A stretch of DNA of 64,000 nt from CAIKLP01 sp965279595. GTDB taxonomy: Bacteria; Bacteroidota; Bacteroidia; Sphingobacteriales; Sphingobacteriaceae. Within the stretch, counting starts at the first letter, position 1; every line of letters starts with the position of its first letter. Location of the stretch: positions 1,550,001 through 1,614,000 of the forward strand of contig OZ257246.1 of NCBI GenBank assembly GCA_965279595.1. The letters are read 5' to 3'. The notes below the pieces were generated by a model. It saw only the letters and a list, made by a program, of their open reading frames with translations. It did no database searches and had not been told where the DNA came from. The translations under genes were made by a program, and so were the position numbers. Of this stretch, positions 1 through 10,018 are shown piece after piece.

Positions 1-1551
1 TCAAGCGGAACACGTGTTAGTTTTAACATCGTTGATGCAAGTGGAAATAAGATCAATGTTTCTGATCGTTTCAAAGCATTTAAATTACCAGCTGCTGGTG
101 GAACTTTTGTACCTCCAAATGTGGGCGACGTTTTAACAAGTATCAAAGGTGTTGTATTACATAGTTTAAATAACCGTGGTTATGAAATTCATGTATTTGA
201 TGCTTCTCAAATTGTTTACGGTGCTGCAGCTCCTACTATTTCACAAATCACTCGTTCTATCAAAATCCCTACAAGTGCTGATGCGGTTACTATTTCAGCT
301 AACGTAACGGATAAAGATGGTATCACTTCTGCAACTTTATTTTATGCAGTGGGTGTAAATAGTTCAAATTATATTGCAACAACAATGACTGCTAATGGTA
401 ATATTTACTCTGCAACTATTCCAGCTCAAGCTGATGGTTCATTCGTTAAATATTTTATTGAAGCAAAAGATAATTCAGTTGGACAATTAACTAGTCGTAT
501 TCCAAATGTACCTACTGAAGACCCTAAGTTTTTTGTAGTTAGAAATGGCGGTATCAATATTTATGATGTACAATACACTCCATTTAAAAATGGTAATTCA
601 GGTTTCTTAGATGATCAAGTAACCGTAACAGGTGTTGTAACTTCTTCATCTACTGATTTAGGTTATGTATTTATTCAACAAGAAAACCAATTGAATTGGG
701 GTGGTATCATGTGTATTGGTAGTACTACTTTATCTACTTTAAATATTGGCGATAAAGTTTCAGTAACTGGTACAGTGAAAGAAAATTTTGGTTTCACTAG
801 AATTGAAGCAATCACTTCAGTTTCTAAAACTGGTACTGGTACAATCACTCCAGTAGTTTTAGTAGCTGATTCATTCCGTAAATATAGTTTCACTGGTACT
901 GAACCTTATGAAGGTATGTTAGTGAAATTTATGGGTAATGGAAGTAAATTGAAAGTGGTAAATAGCAATGCTGATGCTCCTTCAAATTTTGCTGAATACA
1001 GAGTAGGTCCAGATACAGTTGATGCAGGTGCAGGTTGCCGTATCATTGCTGGTCGTGTTACTTCATCTGTTTACTCTTCTTTAAATGTTTCTTATGTAAA
1101 TGATTCTATATGGGCTACAATTTCTGGTACTATGTTAGTTCCACCTATTGAAGTTCAAAAAGGTGATAGCATGACTTCAGTTACTGGTATCATGGATTAT
1201 TCATTTAGCAATTGCAAATTAATGCCACGTAACAATGCTGATTTTGAAAACTACAGTCAAATGACCGTTGGTTTCAATTCACAATTTGTAAACAAAGGTC
1301 AAGTGGTTGCTTATCCAAATCCTGCAAAAGAGTCTATCAATTTTGATTATATTTTACCAGTAGGAACTGATAAAATTCAATTAGTGATTTATGATTTAAT
1401 GGGAAAAAGAATTGCTACTGAACAATTAAATTCAAATAGCGGTACTCATACTATTGAACTTTCTAAATATGTTCAAGGTGCTTACATTTATTCTGTTCAA
1501 TCAGAAAATAATGGAGTATTAAACAATGGAAGATTTGTTGTAATCAAATAA
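1..1551 (+). CDS. Partial T9SS-sorted secreted protein (5' end outside window)
   Basis: The reading frame is open from base 1, so this is the C-terminal 516 residues of a longer protein. About residues 195-280 of the visible part (YVFIQQ..., GDKVSVTGTV) look like an OB-fold of the kind found in secreted nucleases and surface proteins. The last 80 residues are a type A T9SS sorting domain: AYPNPA, IYDLMGKRI, then GAYIYSV and a basic VVIK end. The protein is therefore probably exported by the Sec pathway, moved across the outer membrane by T9SS and anchored at the surface. The catalytic part, if any, lies upstream; an extracellular endonuclease or lamin-tail protein is possible but not shown. 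A terminator follows, so it is transcribed apart from the next operon. Confidence 0.85.
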   Translation, partial: SSGTRVSFNIVDASGNKINVSDRFKAFKLPAAGGTFVPPNVGDVLTSIKGVVLHSLNNRGYEIHVFDASQIVYGAAAPTISQITRSIKIPTSADAVTISANVTDKDGITSATLFYAVGVNSSNYIATTMTANGNIYSATIPAQADGSFVKYFIEAKDNSVGQLTSRIPNVPTEDPKFFVVRNGGINIYDVQYTPFKNGNSGFLDDQVTVTGVVTSSSTDLGYVFIQQENQLNWGGIMCIGSTTLSTLNIGDKVSVTGTVKENFGFTRIEAITSVSKTGTGTITPVVLVADSFRKYSFTGTEPYEGMLVKFMGNGSKLKVVNSNADAPSNFAEYRVGPDTVDAGAGCRIIAGRVTSSVYSSLNVSYVNDSIWATISGTMLVPPIEVQKGDSMTSVTGIMDYSFSNCKLMPRNNADFENYSQMTVGFNSQFVNKGQVVAYPNPAKESINFDYILPVGTDKIQLVIYDLMGKRIATEQLNSNSGTHTIELSKYVQGAYIYSVQSENNGVLNNGRFVVIK

Positions 1552-1560
1552 TTATTTAAA

Positions 1561-1592
1561 TAGGGCTGTGATTTTATTGCAGCCCTATTTTT
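1561..1592 (+). terminator. Intrinsic terminator after the T9SS cargo gene
   Basis: TAGGGCTG at 1561-1568 pairs perfectly with CAGCCCTA at 1580-1587, with an 11-nt loop and TTTTT at 1588-1592. Confidence 0.85.
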
Positions 1593-1604
1593 AATCATTT
1601 TTAA

Positions 1605-3098
1605 ATGAAGAAATTTTTACTTTTTGTTAGCTTATTTTTCATTTGTGCCCTGCTATTTATTTCTTGTACTAAAGAAAATGAATTGAAGGTAAATACCAAT
1701 CCAGTAACGCAAATGTTTTTAGGAAACATTGAGCGCTTCGGTGATAATAGATTAAATACCAATGTAAGCATGCATTGGTCAGGTGAAGACAAAGATGGTT
1801 ATGTGGTAGGCTATGAAGTTTCTACTGATAATGTGAATTGGACTTTCACCACTAAACAAGACAGCGTTTTTCGTTTTACTATTGAAAGTGGCGATAGCAG
1901 TGATAAGGATTTATACATCCGTGCAATAGATAATGATGGGAACAAAGATCTAACGCCAGCCTATTTAAAAATCCCCATAAAAAATACAATTCCTGTCATC
2001 GCTTTTGATGATAATTTAATTAAGAGTGATTCAGTTTATTCTGTATTCTCTTTACTTTGGTCTGCAAGTGATTTAGATGGTTCAGAAACCATTGACTCTA
2101 TATTTTTAAAATTAAATAATGGAAACTGGTTCGCCGTTTCTAAAAATACAACCTTCATTACCATTGTTCCCGCAACGCCTGAAGTGCCCGGCTTTACTGG
2201 CGGTAGAGTGCATATAGGTTATGAAGGAATTAATTCAAACCGTATCATCAACAGATTAGCCGTTGAAGGAATGAATAATGTATATATCAAAGCCCGTGAC
2301 CTTTCAGGTGCCGATAGTAAAATAGATACTCTTGAACCTTTCTTCTTAAAAAGAAAAACATCAGACTTATTGGTATTAGATGCTTTCAATATTTCTACCA
2401 CACCCAATGCTGATGTAGTTTATAAAGATATCATTGCTAGTGCTTATGGTGCTTATGATTATTATGATTTCTATCGTCAGAATAAAGCATACTTCCCTTC
2501 TTTATGGAAACCAACATTCAGTTTGTTTTTAAACCTGTATGATAAAGTATTTTGGTATTCTGATAACATTGCTAGCAATAGCAATTCCATGTTAATAGAG
2601 AGCGCCGCAACTGCTATACAAGCATATTTAAATAACAATGGTAAGTTGTTTATCAGCTCTGATTTTTCAAACAATGCAGCGCCTTTGGCTTTTGTGAAAA
2701 CTTCACCCGTGTTTCAGTATTCACCAATGGATAGTTTTCAAACATTTTTTGCTGCCAATCAAAAGGCAAGTATTCCAACCGATTCATTAGTTGAACCCGA
2801 TGCCATCAATGGCAATGGATATCCTATATTGAAAGCTACTTCATTTTTAGATGCCTGTGATCCTTACTTCCCAAAATCAAATGCGGCAGTATTGTATCGA
2901 GCACAAATAAGAAGAACAAATGGAGTAACCAATACCAAAGTGGTAATGGCAAAAACACAAAATGCATCAGGTAAAACCAATCAAGTTTTCTCATCTATTG
3001 ATTTATTTAAATTACAAGGTGATGGAAATGGAAACGGACAAACTGATGAATTAAAAATATTGTTCCAAAAAATATTATTGGACGAATTTAATTGGTAA
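1605..3098 (+). CDS. Outer-membrane lipoprotein with Ig/FN3-like repeats
   Basis: The protein has 497 residues. It starts with a hydrophobic signal and a lipobox ending in FISC (Cys about residue 21), followed by acidic and polar residues. Two beta-rich segments (about 55-125 and 130-230, with WSGEDKDGYVVGYEVS and WSASDLDGS) resemble fibronectin/Ig repeats of surface lipoproteins. The rest (about 250-480) has alternating hydrophobic strands and helices (DLLVLDAF, KVFWYSDN, NNNGKLFISS) that look like a Rossmann or amidotransferase-like fold; this is inference. It is the first gene of an envelope operon, 65 bases before a TonB-dependent receptor. Specific function unknown. Confidence 0.75.
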   Translation: MKKFLLFVSLFFICALLFISCTKENELKVNTNPVTQMFLGNIERFGDNRLNTNVSMHWSGEDKDGYVVGYEVSTDNVNWTFTTKQDSVFRFTIESGDSSDKDLYIRAIDNDGNKDLTPAYLKIPIKNTIPVIAFDDNLIKSDSVYSVFSLLWSASDLDGSETIDSIFLKLNNGNWFAVSKNTTFITIVPATPEVPGFTGGRVHIGYEGINSNRIINRLAVEGMNNVYIKARDLSGADSKIDTLEPFFLKRKTSDLLVLDAFNISTTPNADVVYKDIIASAYGAYDYYDFYRQNKAYFPSLWKPTFSLFLNLYDKVFWYSDNIASNSNSMLIESAATAIQAYLNNNGKLFISSDFSNNAAPLAFVKTSPVFQYSPMDSFQTFFAANQKASIPTDSLVEPDAINGNGYPILKATSFLDACDPYFPKSNAAVLYRAQIRRTNGVTNTKVVMAKTQNASGKTNQVFSSIDLFKLQGDGNGNGQTDELKILFQKILLDEFNW

Positions 3099-3163
3099 TA
3101 AAAATTGCATTGTAAAATAGCCCAGAATAATTCAGCTCGCTGAGTTTAAAAATATTGAAGCAA

Positions 3164-5974
3164 ATGAAAAAAAGTTTATTCCTATTGTTAATGATATTTA
3201 GTTTTGTTTTTAGTTATGCTCAAACGGGTGTACTAAAAGGAAAAATCATTGACAAAAAAACCAAAGAGCCCATTACCGGAGCCACTGTAACCATTGTGGG
3301 TACTTACTTAGGAGTAGTTACTGATTTCAACGGAAACTATACCATCAACAATATTAAACCTGGCGAATACACTATTAAAGCTGTTTACTTAGGCTATAAA
3401 GAATTAATTTATAACGGAGTAAAAGTTACAGCTACAACGCCAACAATTTTAAATCTTTCTTTAAGTGAAGTAACTGCTGAGATTGGTGCAGTTGAAGTTT
3501 TAGGACAAAAAACTATTGTTGATTTAGAATCAGGTAAATCAAGTTCAAAAGTTTCTGCTGAAGATATCAAAGACATGAGCGTGAAAGATGTTCAATCAAT
3601 TGTGGCTAACCAAGCAGGGGTAAGTCAGAATCCTGATGGATTGCAAATACGCGGAGGTAGGGTTTATGAAACACAATATTTAGTAGATGGTATCAATGCA
3701 CAAGATCCATTGGCTGGTACAGGTTTCGGAGTTGATATTGCATCCAATGCTATTAATGATATTGAAGTAATAACCGGTGGTGTAGGAGCAGAGTATGGTG
3801 AAGGAACTTCTGGTGTTATTTTAACTAGAATTCGTGAAGGTGGTGATAGGGTTCGTTTCGGTGGATCATACTATAGAGACAACTTAGGCTTCAATGAACA
3901 ATCACAATGGAATACGGAAATGTTAAGCTTATCTTTCGGTTCACCTATTCCATACACTAAAAAGAAAATTACTTTTTTCAGTAGTGTGAATATGGAATTA
4001 TCTGATGAGTATTTTAAAAACCCAGCTAAGCAATTACACAGTTCATTGATGACGAATAATGATTCTGTTTGGGCTCCTCGTGAAGACAATAAATGGTCGG
4101 GTACTTTTAAATTAACTTATAATATTAAGCCCGGAAAAAAATTATCCATTTCTAATCAATCCAGTTTAAACATTAACCAAAATACACGTTCCCTTCAAGT
4201 TGTAGGAAACAATGCCATTGTAACGCCAGGCTATCAATATTTGTTTAGCTTGAATATGGATAACGCTGCTACTTATACCCATAAATCAAATTTAATTATC
4301 ATTCAATATTTAAATTTATTCAGCAAAGAATTATCCATGGATTTATCATTCGCACGTTTGTTTACCAACTTGCGAGCTGATGCAAATGGCCGTGCATTCA
4401 GACCATCTACCATTGATCAAATATTTGATCCAGCTTCTATCGTTTCTGATCCAGTAGGAATTTTTAATCCAGGCGATTCTGTAATTTATGTCAACCCTGG
4501 TCCAGGCCTATATAACAACGGTGGAGTATCAACCCTATGGCATGATCACTATGCCCAAGAAAATACTTTCAAAGTAAAATTTAATTATACTCCGAACAAA
4601 GCCAACTTCATCAGTTTCGGTATTGAACATAAAGAACAAGAATACCAATGGGTAGATGTTACCCGCCCTTGGATTGGTGCACCAATTATTATTGATGATA
4701 CCACCACTACTGCATCAAGCAGCATTGGTCAATCAAATGATATTTGGAAAGTGAACCCAGCCACTGGTGGAATTTTTGTGCAAGATGAATTGCGCTATAA
4801 AGGAATTATTGTAAACATGGGATTGCGTTTGAATTATTGGGCGCCTGGGAAATTTGCAGACAATGCAGTGAATGACCCGAATGCTCCAGTATTAGATGCC
4901 GTACGTGAAAGTTATTTAGAAAACTCTAGTTTGCTTTTAGGTAGAAGATATAAATTCAGAATGTTACCTAAGTTGAGAATCTCTTTCCCAGTTTCTGAAA
5001 ATAATGTATTGTATTTTAACTACGGTCACTTAAGTAAACTACCCCATCCACGCTTTGTTTATGCGGGTTTAGACCCAGTTTATCAAAACAGATCTTTCTT
5101 ATCTAATTTAGGAAATCCTGATTTGAATCCGGAAGTAACCGTATCATATGAAGTAGGTATTAAAACACAAATCACTTCAAATTTTGCAGTGACAGCTACT
5201 GCATTTTATAATGATAAGTTTGATTATATCGTAAGCAGAAGAATCATTGTTAAAGATCAAACCGGAAGATTTGTAGAAAAGAATTTCAACATCAACCAGG
5301 ATTATGCACGTATACGTGGATTTGAAATTACCTTGAACCGACGCATACAAAAATGGTTGAGTGCAACCTTTAGTGGTGCTTATCAAATTGCCACAGGTAA
5401 ATCAAACTCTGCTGCCGAATCACAATTACAAATTTTACAAACAGGTTCTGTTTCTCCAACCGTTGAACAAAACTTAGCTTGGGATAGACCATTGGATTTT
5501 AAATTAATTGTCATCTTCAAACCCGATACTTCTTTCCATATTGGTCCGGTGAATTTTAACCGCGTAAGGGTATTTTTAAATTCAACTTATAAATCAGGAT
5601 TGCGTTATACTCCCTATTACCAAAATGGCACAGAACCCAATGGACGCCCTATATACGAGGCTGATGAATTAAATCCATTCAGCAAATTGGGAGATGCTTG
5701 GTGGAATACCGATTTAAGAATTACTAGAGATTTTACCATAAAAAAAGGACAGTTAATTAGTTTGAGTTTTGAAATGAAAAACATGTTCAATAATAAAAAC
5801 TCAGCCATCATTAATCCGATTACTGGAAAAGCTTATGAGAGTGGTGATCCTTTACCGAATTCATTTAGAGATCCATCATATCCTGATCCGCAAGACAATG
5901 GCGTGCCACCATTTAATCCGGCAAGATATTTAACACCAAGGCAAATGATGTTAGGTGTGAGCTGGCAGTTTTAA
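3164..5974 (+). CDS. TonB-dependent outer-membrane receptor with carboxypeptidase-regulatory N-domain
   Basis: The protein has 936 residues from the ATG at 3164; an in-frame TTG nine bases upstream is less likely. After a signal peptide ending in SYAQ comes a CarboxypepD_reg-like beta-sandwich (about 23-110, GKIIDKKTKEPITGATV), then a plug domain (about 120-230, with LQIRGGRVYETQYLVDGI) and a long 22-strand-type barrel ending in an aromatic residue (GVSWQF). This is the SusC/CirA layout of Bacteroidota importers. No SusD gene follows; the partners are lipoproteins and a PorV-like barrel, so the substrate may not be a glycan. The third gene starts 66 bases downstream. Substrate unknown. Confidence 0.9.
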   Translation: MKKSLFLLLMIFSFVFSYAQTGVLKGKIIDKKTKEPITGATVTIVGTYLGVVTDFNGNYTINNIKPGEYTIKAVYLGYKELIYNGVKVTATTPTILNLSLSEVTAEIGAVEVLGQKTIVDLESGKSSSKVSAEDIKDMSVKDVQSIVANQAGVSQNPDGLQIRGGRVYETQYLVDGINAQDPLAGTGFGVDIASNAINDIEVITGGVGAEYGEGTSGVILTRIREGGDRVRFGGSYYRDNLGFNEQSQWNTEMLSLSFGSPIPYTKKKITFFSSVNMELSDEYFKNPAKQLHSSLMTNNDSVWAPREDNKWSGTFKLTYNIKPGKKLSISNQSSLNINQNTRSLQVVGNNAIVTPGYQYLFSLNMDNAATYTHKSNLIIIQYLNLFSKELSMDLSFARLFTNLRADANGRAFRPSTIDQIFDPASIVSDPVGIFNPGDSVIYVNPGPGLYNNGGVSTLWHDHYAQENTFKVKFNYTPNKANFISFGIEHKEQEYQWVDVTRPWIGAPIIIDDTTTTASSSIGQSNDIWKVNPATGGIFVQDELRYKGIIVNMGLRLNYWAPGKFADNAVNDPNAPVLDAVRESYLENSSLLLGRRYKFRMLPKLRISFPVSENNVLYFNYGHLSKLPHPRFVYAGLDPVYQNRSFLSNLGNPDLNPEVTVSYEVGIKTQITSNFAVTATAFYNDKFDYIVSRRIIVKDQTGRFVEKNFNINQDYARIRGFEITLNRRIQKWLSATFSGAYQIATGKSNSAAESQLQILQTGSVSPTVEQNLAWDRPLDFKLIVIFKPDTSFHIGPVNFNRVRVFLNSTYKSGLRYTPYYQNGTEPNGRPIYEADELNPFSKLGDAWWNTDLRITRDFTIKKGQLISLSFEMKNMFNNKNSAIINPITGKAYESGDPLPNSFRDPSYPDPQDNGVPPFNPARYLTPRQMMLGVSWQF

Positions 5975-6040
5975 ATTGAATAAAATATTTTGAAAATGAA
6001 ATGAGCAAACAAAATGTTTAGCTCATCAATAAAAAGAAGA

Positions 6041-7045
6041 ATGAAAATTAAAGTAAAAATATTTACCATCATTATTTTGATAGGCAGTGCAGCTCAAGCG
6101 CAATTGTTACCTAATTTGGGTGGACAAAGAGCGGGAACTGCTGCCTTTACTTTCTTGAAATTAAGTACCAGTCCGCGCGCAACTGCTATGGCTGGCGCAT
6201 CAGTAGCCATGCCTGGCGATGGCTATTCAGCCAATACCAATCCGGCAGCAATTATTGATGTGAAGCAAACTACTTTCTCTTTAAGCAATCAATTGTATTA
6301 TTCTGATATTAATAATGCCTACATCTCTGCAATTCTTCCAACTAAGCATTACAGTGCTTGGGCATTTCAATTACAATCAACCAGAACAGATGCTATAGAG
6401 AAGAGAACAGAATTTCAACCAAATGGTACAGGTGAATATTTTTACGGACAAAATTTAGGAATAGGATTGACTTACGGAAAAATTCTTTCAGACTATTTTA
6501 GTTATGGAGTGAGTTTGAAATATGTGTATGAAGGAATTGATAATTACAGCGCACACAGTGGGGTAGTGGATTTAGGCTTTTTATACAAAACAGATTTTAA
6601 AGAATTGAAGTTTGCGGTATTGTTAAATAATTTCGGATTGAATACTAAAATTGATGGGGAAACTAAATCATTAAGTGCCTTCAATAATTCAACAACTGAT
6701 ATCAAAGCTTTTGCTGCACCCACTTTATTTAAAATGGGAATGTCAATGGTTCCCTATAAATCAGAAAGAAATAAATTAACGGCTGCTATGGAATTGCAAC
6801 ATCCAAATGATAATTCAGAAAACATCAGATTAGGTTTAGAATACAGTTGGATGAATTTATTATTTGTGAGAGGTGGTTATAAAATTGGTATTAAAGACCA
6901 ACGCACACCAACATTTGGAGCAGGCTTACGCACCCATTTTGGTAAGTACCCTTTAACCATTGATTATGCTGCAGACCCGCATCCTTACTTAGGATTCGCA
7001 CAACAAATTGGTATTTTAGTTTCACTAAATAAAGAAAGTAGATAA
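6041..7045 (+). CDS. PorV/PorQ-family outer-membrane beta-barrel
   Basis: The protein has 334 residues, taking the ATG at 6041, which gives a normal signal peptide (MKIKVKIF... to SAAQAQ); an upstream ATG at 6014 would add a charged nonapeptide. The mature start GGQRAGTAAFTFLKL, followed by SPRATAMAGASVAM and NTNPAAI, is typical of the PorV/PorQ family (FadL-like barrel). In T9SS, PorV shuttles cargo from the translocon to the surface attachment complex. The length is close to the usual 350-400. It is more likely a PorV paralogue serving this operon than the canonical porV, because no por/gld core genes are nearby. The next gene overlaps by one base (TAATG), so the two are translationally coupled. 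Confidence 0.8.
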   Translation: MKIKVKIFTIIILIGSAAQAQLLPNLGGQRAGTAAFTFLKLSTSPRATAMAGASVAMPGDGYSANTNPAAIIDVKQTTFSLSNQLYYSDINNAYISAILPTKHYSAWAFQLQSTRTDAIEKRTEFQPNGTGEYFYGQNLGIGLTYGKILSDYFSYGVSLKYVYEGIDNYSAHSGVVDLGFLYKTDFKELKFAVLLNNFGLNTKIDGETKSLSAFNNSTTDIKAFAAPTLFKMGMSMVPYKSERNKLTAAMELQHPNDNSENIRLGLEYSWMNLLFVRGGYKIGIKDQRTPTFGAGLRTHFGKYPLTIDYAADPHPYLGFAQQIGILVSLNKESR

Positions 7046-8247
7046 TGAAAAATAAATTTCAAATATTCCTTTTTATTTTTTGTTGCATCGCAGTTTTTTC
7101 TGCTTGTGAAAAACCATTGGGCGATAAAACCAATTTAGATTTCATAGCTGTTCCTAATTATGATGAACAGCCCATTGCCTTTGTTCCCATTCAACCAGCT
7201 TTAAATAATTTCATCAACCCAGTTGATATTTTTATTGGTTATGATGAATTGATTTATGTGGCTGATAAAAGTTTGCAGAAAGTTTTTTGTTTCGATCAAA
7301 GTGGCATCAAAATTTCTGAACTAAGTATTCAAGGAGTGAAAGCCATTGCCATGGATAGAAGTTTAGAGTTACTCGCATTAGGAACCAAAGACACTATCAT
7401 TAATGGAATATCTTTTACTTTAGATGCTATATACCGTTATAATTTAACTGGAGGCACTGGCTATGGTTTAGCTTCTGCAGTGAAAACCAAAACAGTGATA
7501 CATCCTTTCTATTTCAAAACAAGTTTCACTACTTCTGATACGGCTACCAAATTAAATGGCATCAGTATCATGGCTGACAATTCTTATTATGTAACGCGTT
7601 CAGGCCCTTCTAACGCACCCAATCAAATTGGTGGACCTGATGATGCCGTTTTGGTTTTTAGCACCAACGATCGCTTTATAACCACCGTAAACGTGCAAAC
7701 GGAACAAGGTTTGGTAAGTGATTATTTCAGAAAACCTTTTGCCATTTCTACTTTAGCAAAAGCACCCCAATCTCCCATAGTAAAACAAGGAGGTGATTTT
7801 TTATTTACTTCTCTCAACGGAACCTCTGCTTTAAAAGCGCAATACATCAGTTATGTTTCTTCTGAATTTGGTTCTAGTTATACTTTAAATACTTCCCTTT
7901 CCGGACAGGACACTTCTAAAGCGGATGGATTTATGTACTCTCCTCATAAATTCGCAAACCCTCACGGAATCACTATTGCAGGCGATGGTAGCAATTATAT
8001 TTTTGTAACCGACATCAGCAAAGATTCTGTTTACCTATTTACCCTAAACGGATTAGAAGGCATTCAACCTCCACCTGGAAACAGCTCCACCAAAAACATC
8101 AAAGTTTCTTTTGGTGGCACCGGTATTGGCCCCAAGCAATTCAATAAACCAACTGCTGTTGCTTACCATAACAAAATTTTGTACATCTGCGATACGGGCA
8201 ATGGAAGAATTTCACGATTTAAGTTGACAACTGAATTTGTTAATTAA
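7045..8247 (+). CDS. NHL/beta-propeller-like lipoprotein
   Basis: The protein has 400 residues with a signal and lipobox (VFSAC, Cys about 20). Several blades can be seen: NPVDIFIGYDELIYVADK near residue 65, ANPHGITIAGDGSNYIFVTD near 310 and FNKPTAVAYHNKILYICDTG near 375, the last reading like an NHL repeat. It is probably a periplasmic or surface-facing lipoprotein propeller. As the last gene of the operon it starts on the final base of the PorV-like gene. No terminator hairpin is obvious after it; the following 370 bases are AT-rich repeats. Function unknown; a structural or binding subunit of the same envelope complex is inferred. Confidence 0.75.
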   Translation: MKNKFQIFLFIFCCIAVFSACEKPLGDKTNLDFIAVPNYDEQPIAFVPIQPALNNFINPVDIFIGYDELIYVADKSLQKVFCFDQSGIKISELSIQGVKAIAMDRSLELLALGTKDTIINGISFTLDAIYRYNLTGGTGYGLASAVKTKTVIHPFYFKTSFTTSDTATKLNGISIMADNSYYVTRSGPSNAPNQIGGPDDAVLVFSTNDRFITTVNVQTEQGLVSDYFRKPFAISTLAKAPQSPIVKQGGDFLFTSLNGTSALKAQYISYVSSEFGSSYTLNTSLSGQDTSKADGFMYSPHKFANPHGITIAGDGSNYIFVTDISKDSVYLFTLNGLEGIQPPPGNSSTKNIKVSFGGTGIGPKQFNKPTAVAYHNKILYICDTGNGRISRFKLTTEFVN

Positions 8248-8618
8248 TGGCTTGCTGAATTGCTATTTTCTTGACAGATATTTCAAAGGAAGGATAATTT
8301 TAAATTTTGAATTTTGAATTTTGAATGTGTTCGTGATAGTTGGAAGTTCTTTGCTATTATTTAGATTTCGGTTTTTTTTAATTTGAGTGAAATAATCTTT
8401 TATCAAATATTCAACTTAAAAAAACCAATATCAATTCGAATGTGTTAATGTGTTGATGTGATAATGTGTTAATTAGACTCCGTAGGTTTCAACCTACAAA
8501 TTTTCCCAATTCATAATTCAACATTCTTTTAATTAACATTCAACACTCAACACTCAAAATTCATCACTTAAAACTAAATTCTCCAAACACATTATAAATA
8601 AAATCTCCACCGCAAATT
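8248..8618. repeat. AT-rich dispersed repeat block, no gene
   Basis: There is no coding potential. The block holds words shared with other intergenic regions of the window: TTGAATTTTGAATTTTGAAT at 8305-8324, GTGTTAATGTGTTGATGTG at 8442-8460, a small hairpin GTAGGTT-TC-AACCTAC at about 8481-8496, then ATTCAACATTC and CAACACTCAACACTC. It separates the convergent NHL-like lipoprotein gene and the PhzF gene. Confidence 0.8.
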
Positions 8619-9407
8619 TTACCCCAAATAAATTTCCCCAACCAGATAGAGTACCGCTTTCCCGCTAATTTCCACCCGCTCATTTAAGTATTTGCATTTT
8701 AAAAACCCTTTGCGTTCGGAGAGTTGTATGGCTGTTAATTCGTTTTTGTTAAGTTTCTTTGCCCAGTAGGGGGTAAGGGTAGTATGTGCTGAGCCAGTTA
8801 CTGGGTCTTCATTAATGCCTGATTGTGGTGCAAAAAATCGAGATACAAAATCAACTTGTTCGCCTTTGGAAGTAATGATAATACCACGGCCTTTGAGTTT
8901 GGATATTTTCTCAAGGTCTATTTTTATATTTTTTATTTGATTTTCATTTTCAAAAACCAATACATAATCTGTTTTGCCTTTGAGTGCTTCAATGGCTTGT
9001 AGGTCAAAGCCTGCAGTTAATTCAGGAAATAAATCAATGGCTTCATATACGTCGGTAGGGAAATTCAAAGTCAAATAATCTCCTTGTTTACTAACTTTTA
9101 ATGCTCCACTGCGTGATGAATGAAAATCAATTTCATTACTTGCATGATTTTCATAATTGAATAAAACAAAAGCAGCTGCAAGGGTAGCATGGCCGCAAAG
9201 GTCTACTTCAACAGTGGGAGTGAACCACCTTATCTGATATTCATTTTCCTTTTTTACATAAAATGCAGTTTCAGCTAGATTGTTTTCCATGGCAATTTTC
9301 TGCAGAAGATCATCACTTAACCATTTATTCAGCGGACAAACCGCTGCTGGATTTCCACCAAAAATTTTGTCGGTAAAAGCATCTACTTGGTATATTTTCT
9401 GTTTCAT
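8619..9407 (-). CDS. PhzF-family isomerase
   Basis: The protein has 262 residues, the normal PhzF length. It opens with YQVDAFTDKIFGGNPAAV, the family signature, has the catalytic-Glu region NNLAETAFY (about 42-50), DLCGHATLAAAF in the N-lobe and GSAHTTLTPYW in the C-lobe. PhzF enzymes are cofactor-free isomerases or epimerases with two pseudo-symmetric hotdog-like halves; the phenazine enzyme isomerises DHHA, but most family members have unknown substrates. No phenazine genes are present, so a general metabolite-repair role is more likely. It is the last gene of the minus-strand accessory run. Confidence 0.9.
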   Translation of the reverse strand: MKQKIYQVDAFTDKIFGGNPAAVCPLNKWLSDDLLQKIAMENNLAETAFYVKKENEYQIRWFTPTVEVDLCGHATLAAAFVLFNYENHASNEIDFHSSRSGALKVSKQGDYLTLNFPTDVYEAIDLFPELTAGFDLQAIEALKGKTDYVLVFENENQIKNIKIDLEKISKLKGRGIIITSKGEQVDFVSRFFAPQSGINEDPVTGSAHTTLTPYWAKKLNKNELTAIQLSERKGFLKCKYLNERVEISGKAVLYLVGEIYLG

Positions 9408-9487
9408 TTATTTTAATCTGAGAATTATGATTGTGTTAAATTAAGGATAAGATTTAGTTCAAGTATTATTATTCTTGCTAATTTATT

Positions 9488-9925
9488 TTATGCTTGCAAA
9501 GTCCATAGCCATGCATCCCCAATTTCTTCATCTTGTACAATTTCTGTGAAAATGAAATTGTTCTTTTCTAATATTTTAGTGGAAGCATTTTTCTCTGGAG
9601 CTGTCTTAGCAGTAATGATAACCCTTGCATCTGCAGCTTGTGAAATTTTAACCAATTCCTTACAAGCAAAGGATGCAATGCCTTTCCCTTCAAATTCTTT
9701 AAAAGTCCAATAGGCAATTTCTACCTTATTTTCATTTGGTTTACCCGTGAAACTGCATGAGCCTACTACTTGATTTTGCTCTATCACTAAGTAGGCTACC
9801 CAAGGTAAATGAAAACCAATTTTTGGATAATAGTCCTCATACATTTGCAATAACATTTGGCAGTTTTCTGATTCAAATAATTTATCTGTTTTATTTTCGT
9901 GTTGTTGTAGAATTCTTAGTTCCAT
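9488..9925 (-). CDS. GNAT-family N-acetyltransferase
   Basis: The protein has 145 residues. The GNAT fold is recognisable from the strand with VGSCSFTG (about 53-60), VEIAYWTFKEFEGKGIASF (acetyl-CoA loop of the Q/R-x-x-G-x-G/A type, here EGKGIA) and the C-terminal KILEKNNFIFTEIVQDEE. It transfers acetyl from acetyl-CoA to an unknown amine. It is followed 80 bases downstream by the PhzF gene with no terminator between them. Confidence 0.85.
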   Translation of the reverse strand: MELRILQQHENKTDKLFESENCQMLLQMYEDYYPKIGFHLPWVAYLVIEQNQVVGSCSFTGKPNENKVEIAYWTFKEFEGKGIASFACKELVKISQAADARVIITAKTAPEKNASTKILEKNNFIFTEIVQDEEIGDAWLWTLQA

Positions 9926-10018
9926 TTCAATTTAATTTTATTGTTTTTTATTTGTTGTGTGATGCAATGAATACTTGTACTTAGTAAATAACCTTTGTAT
10001 TTCGTTATTCAAATCTTA

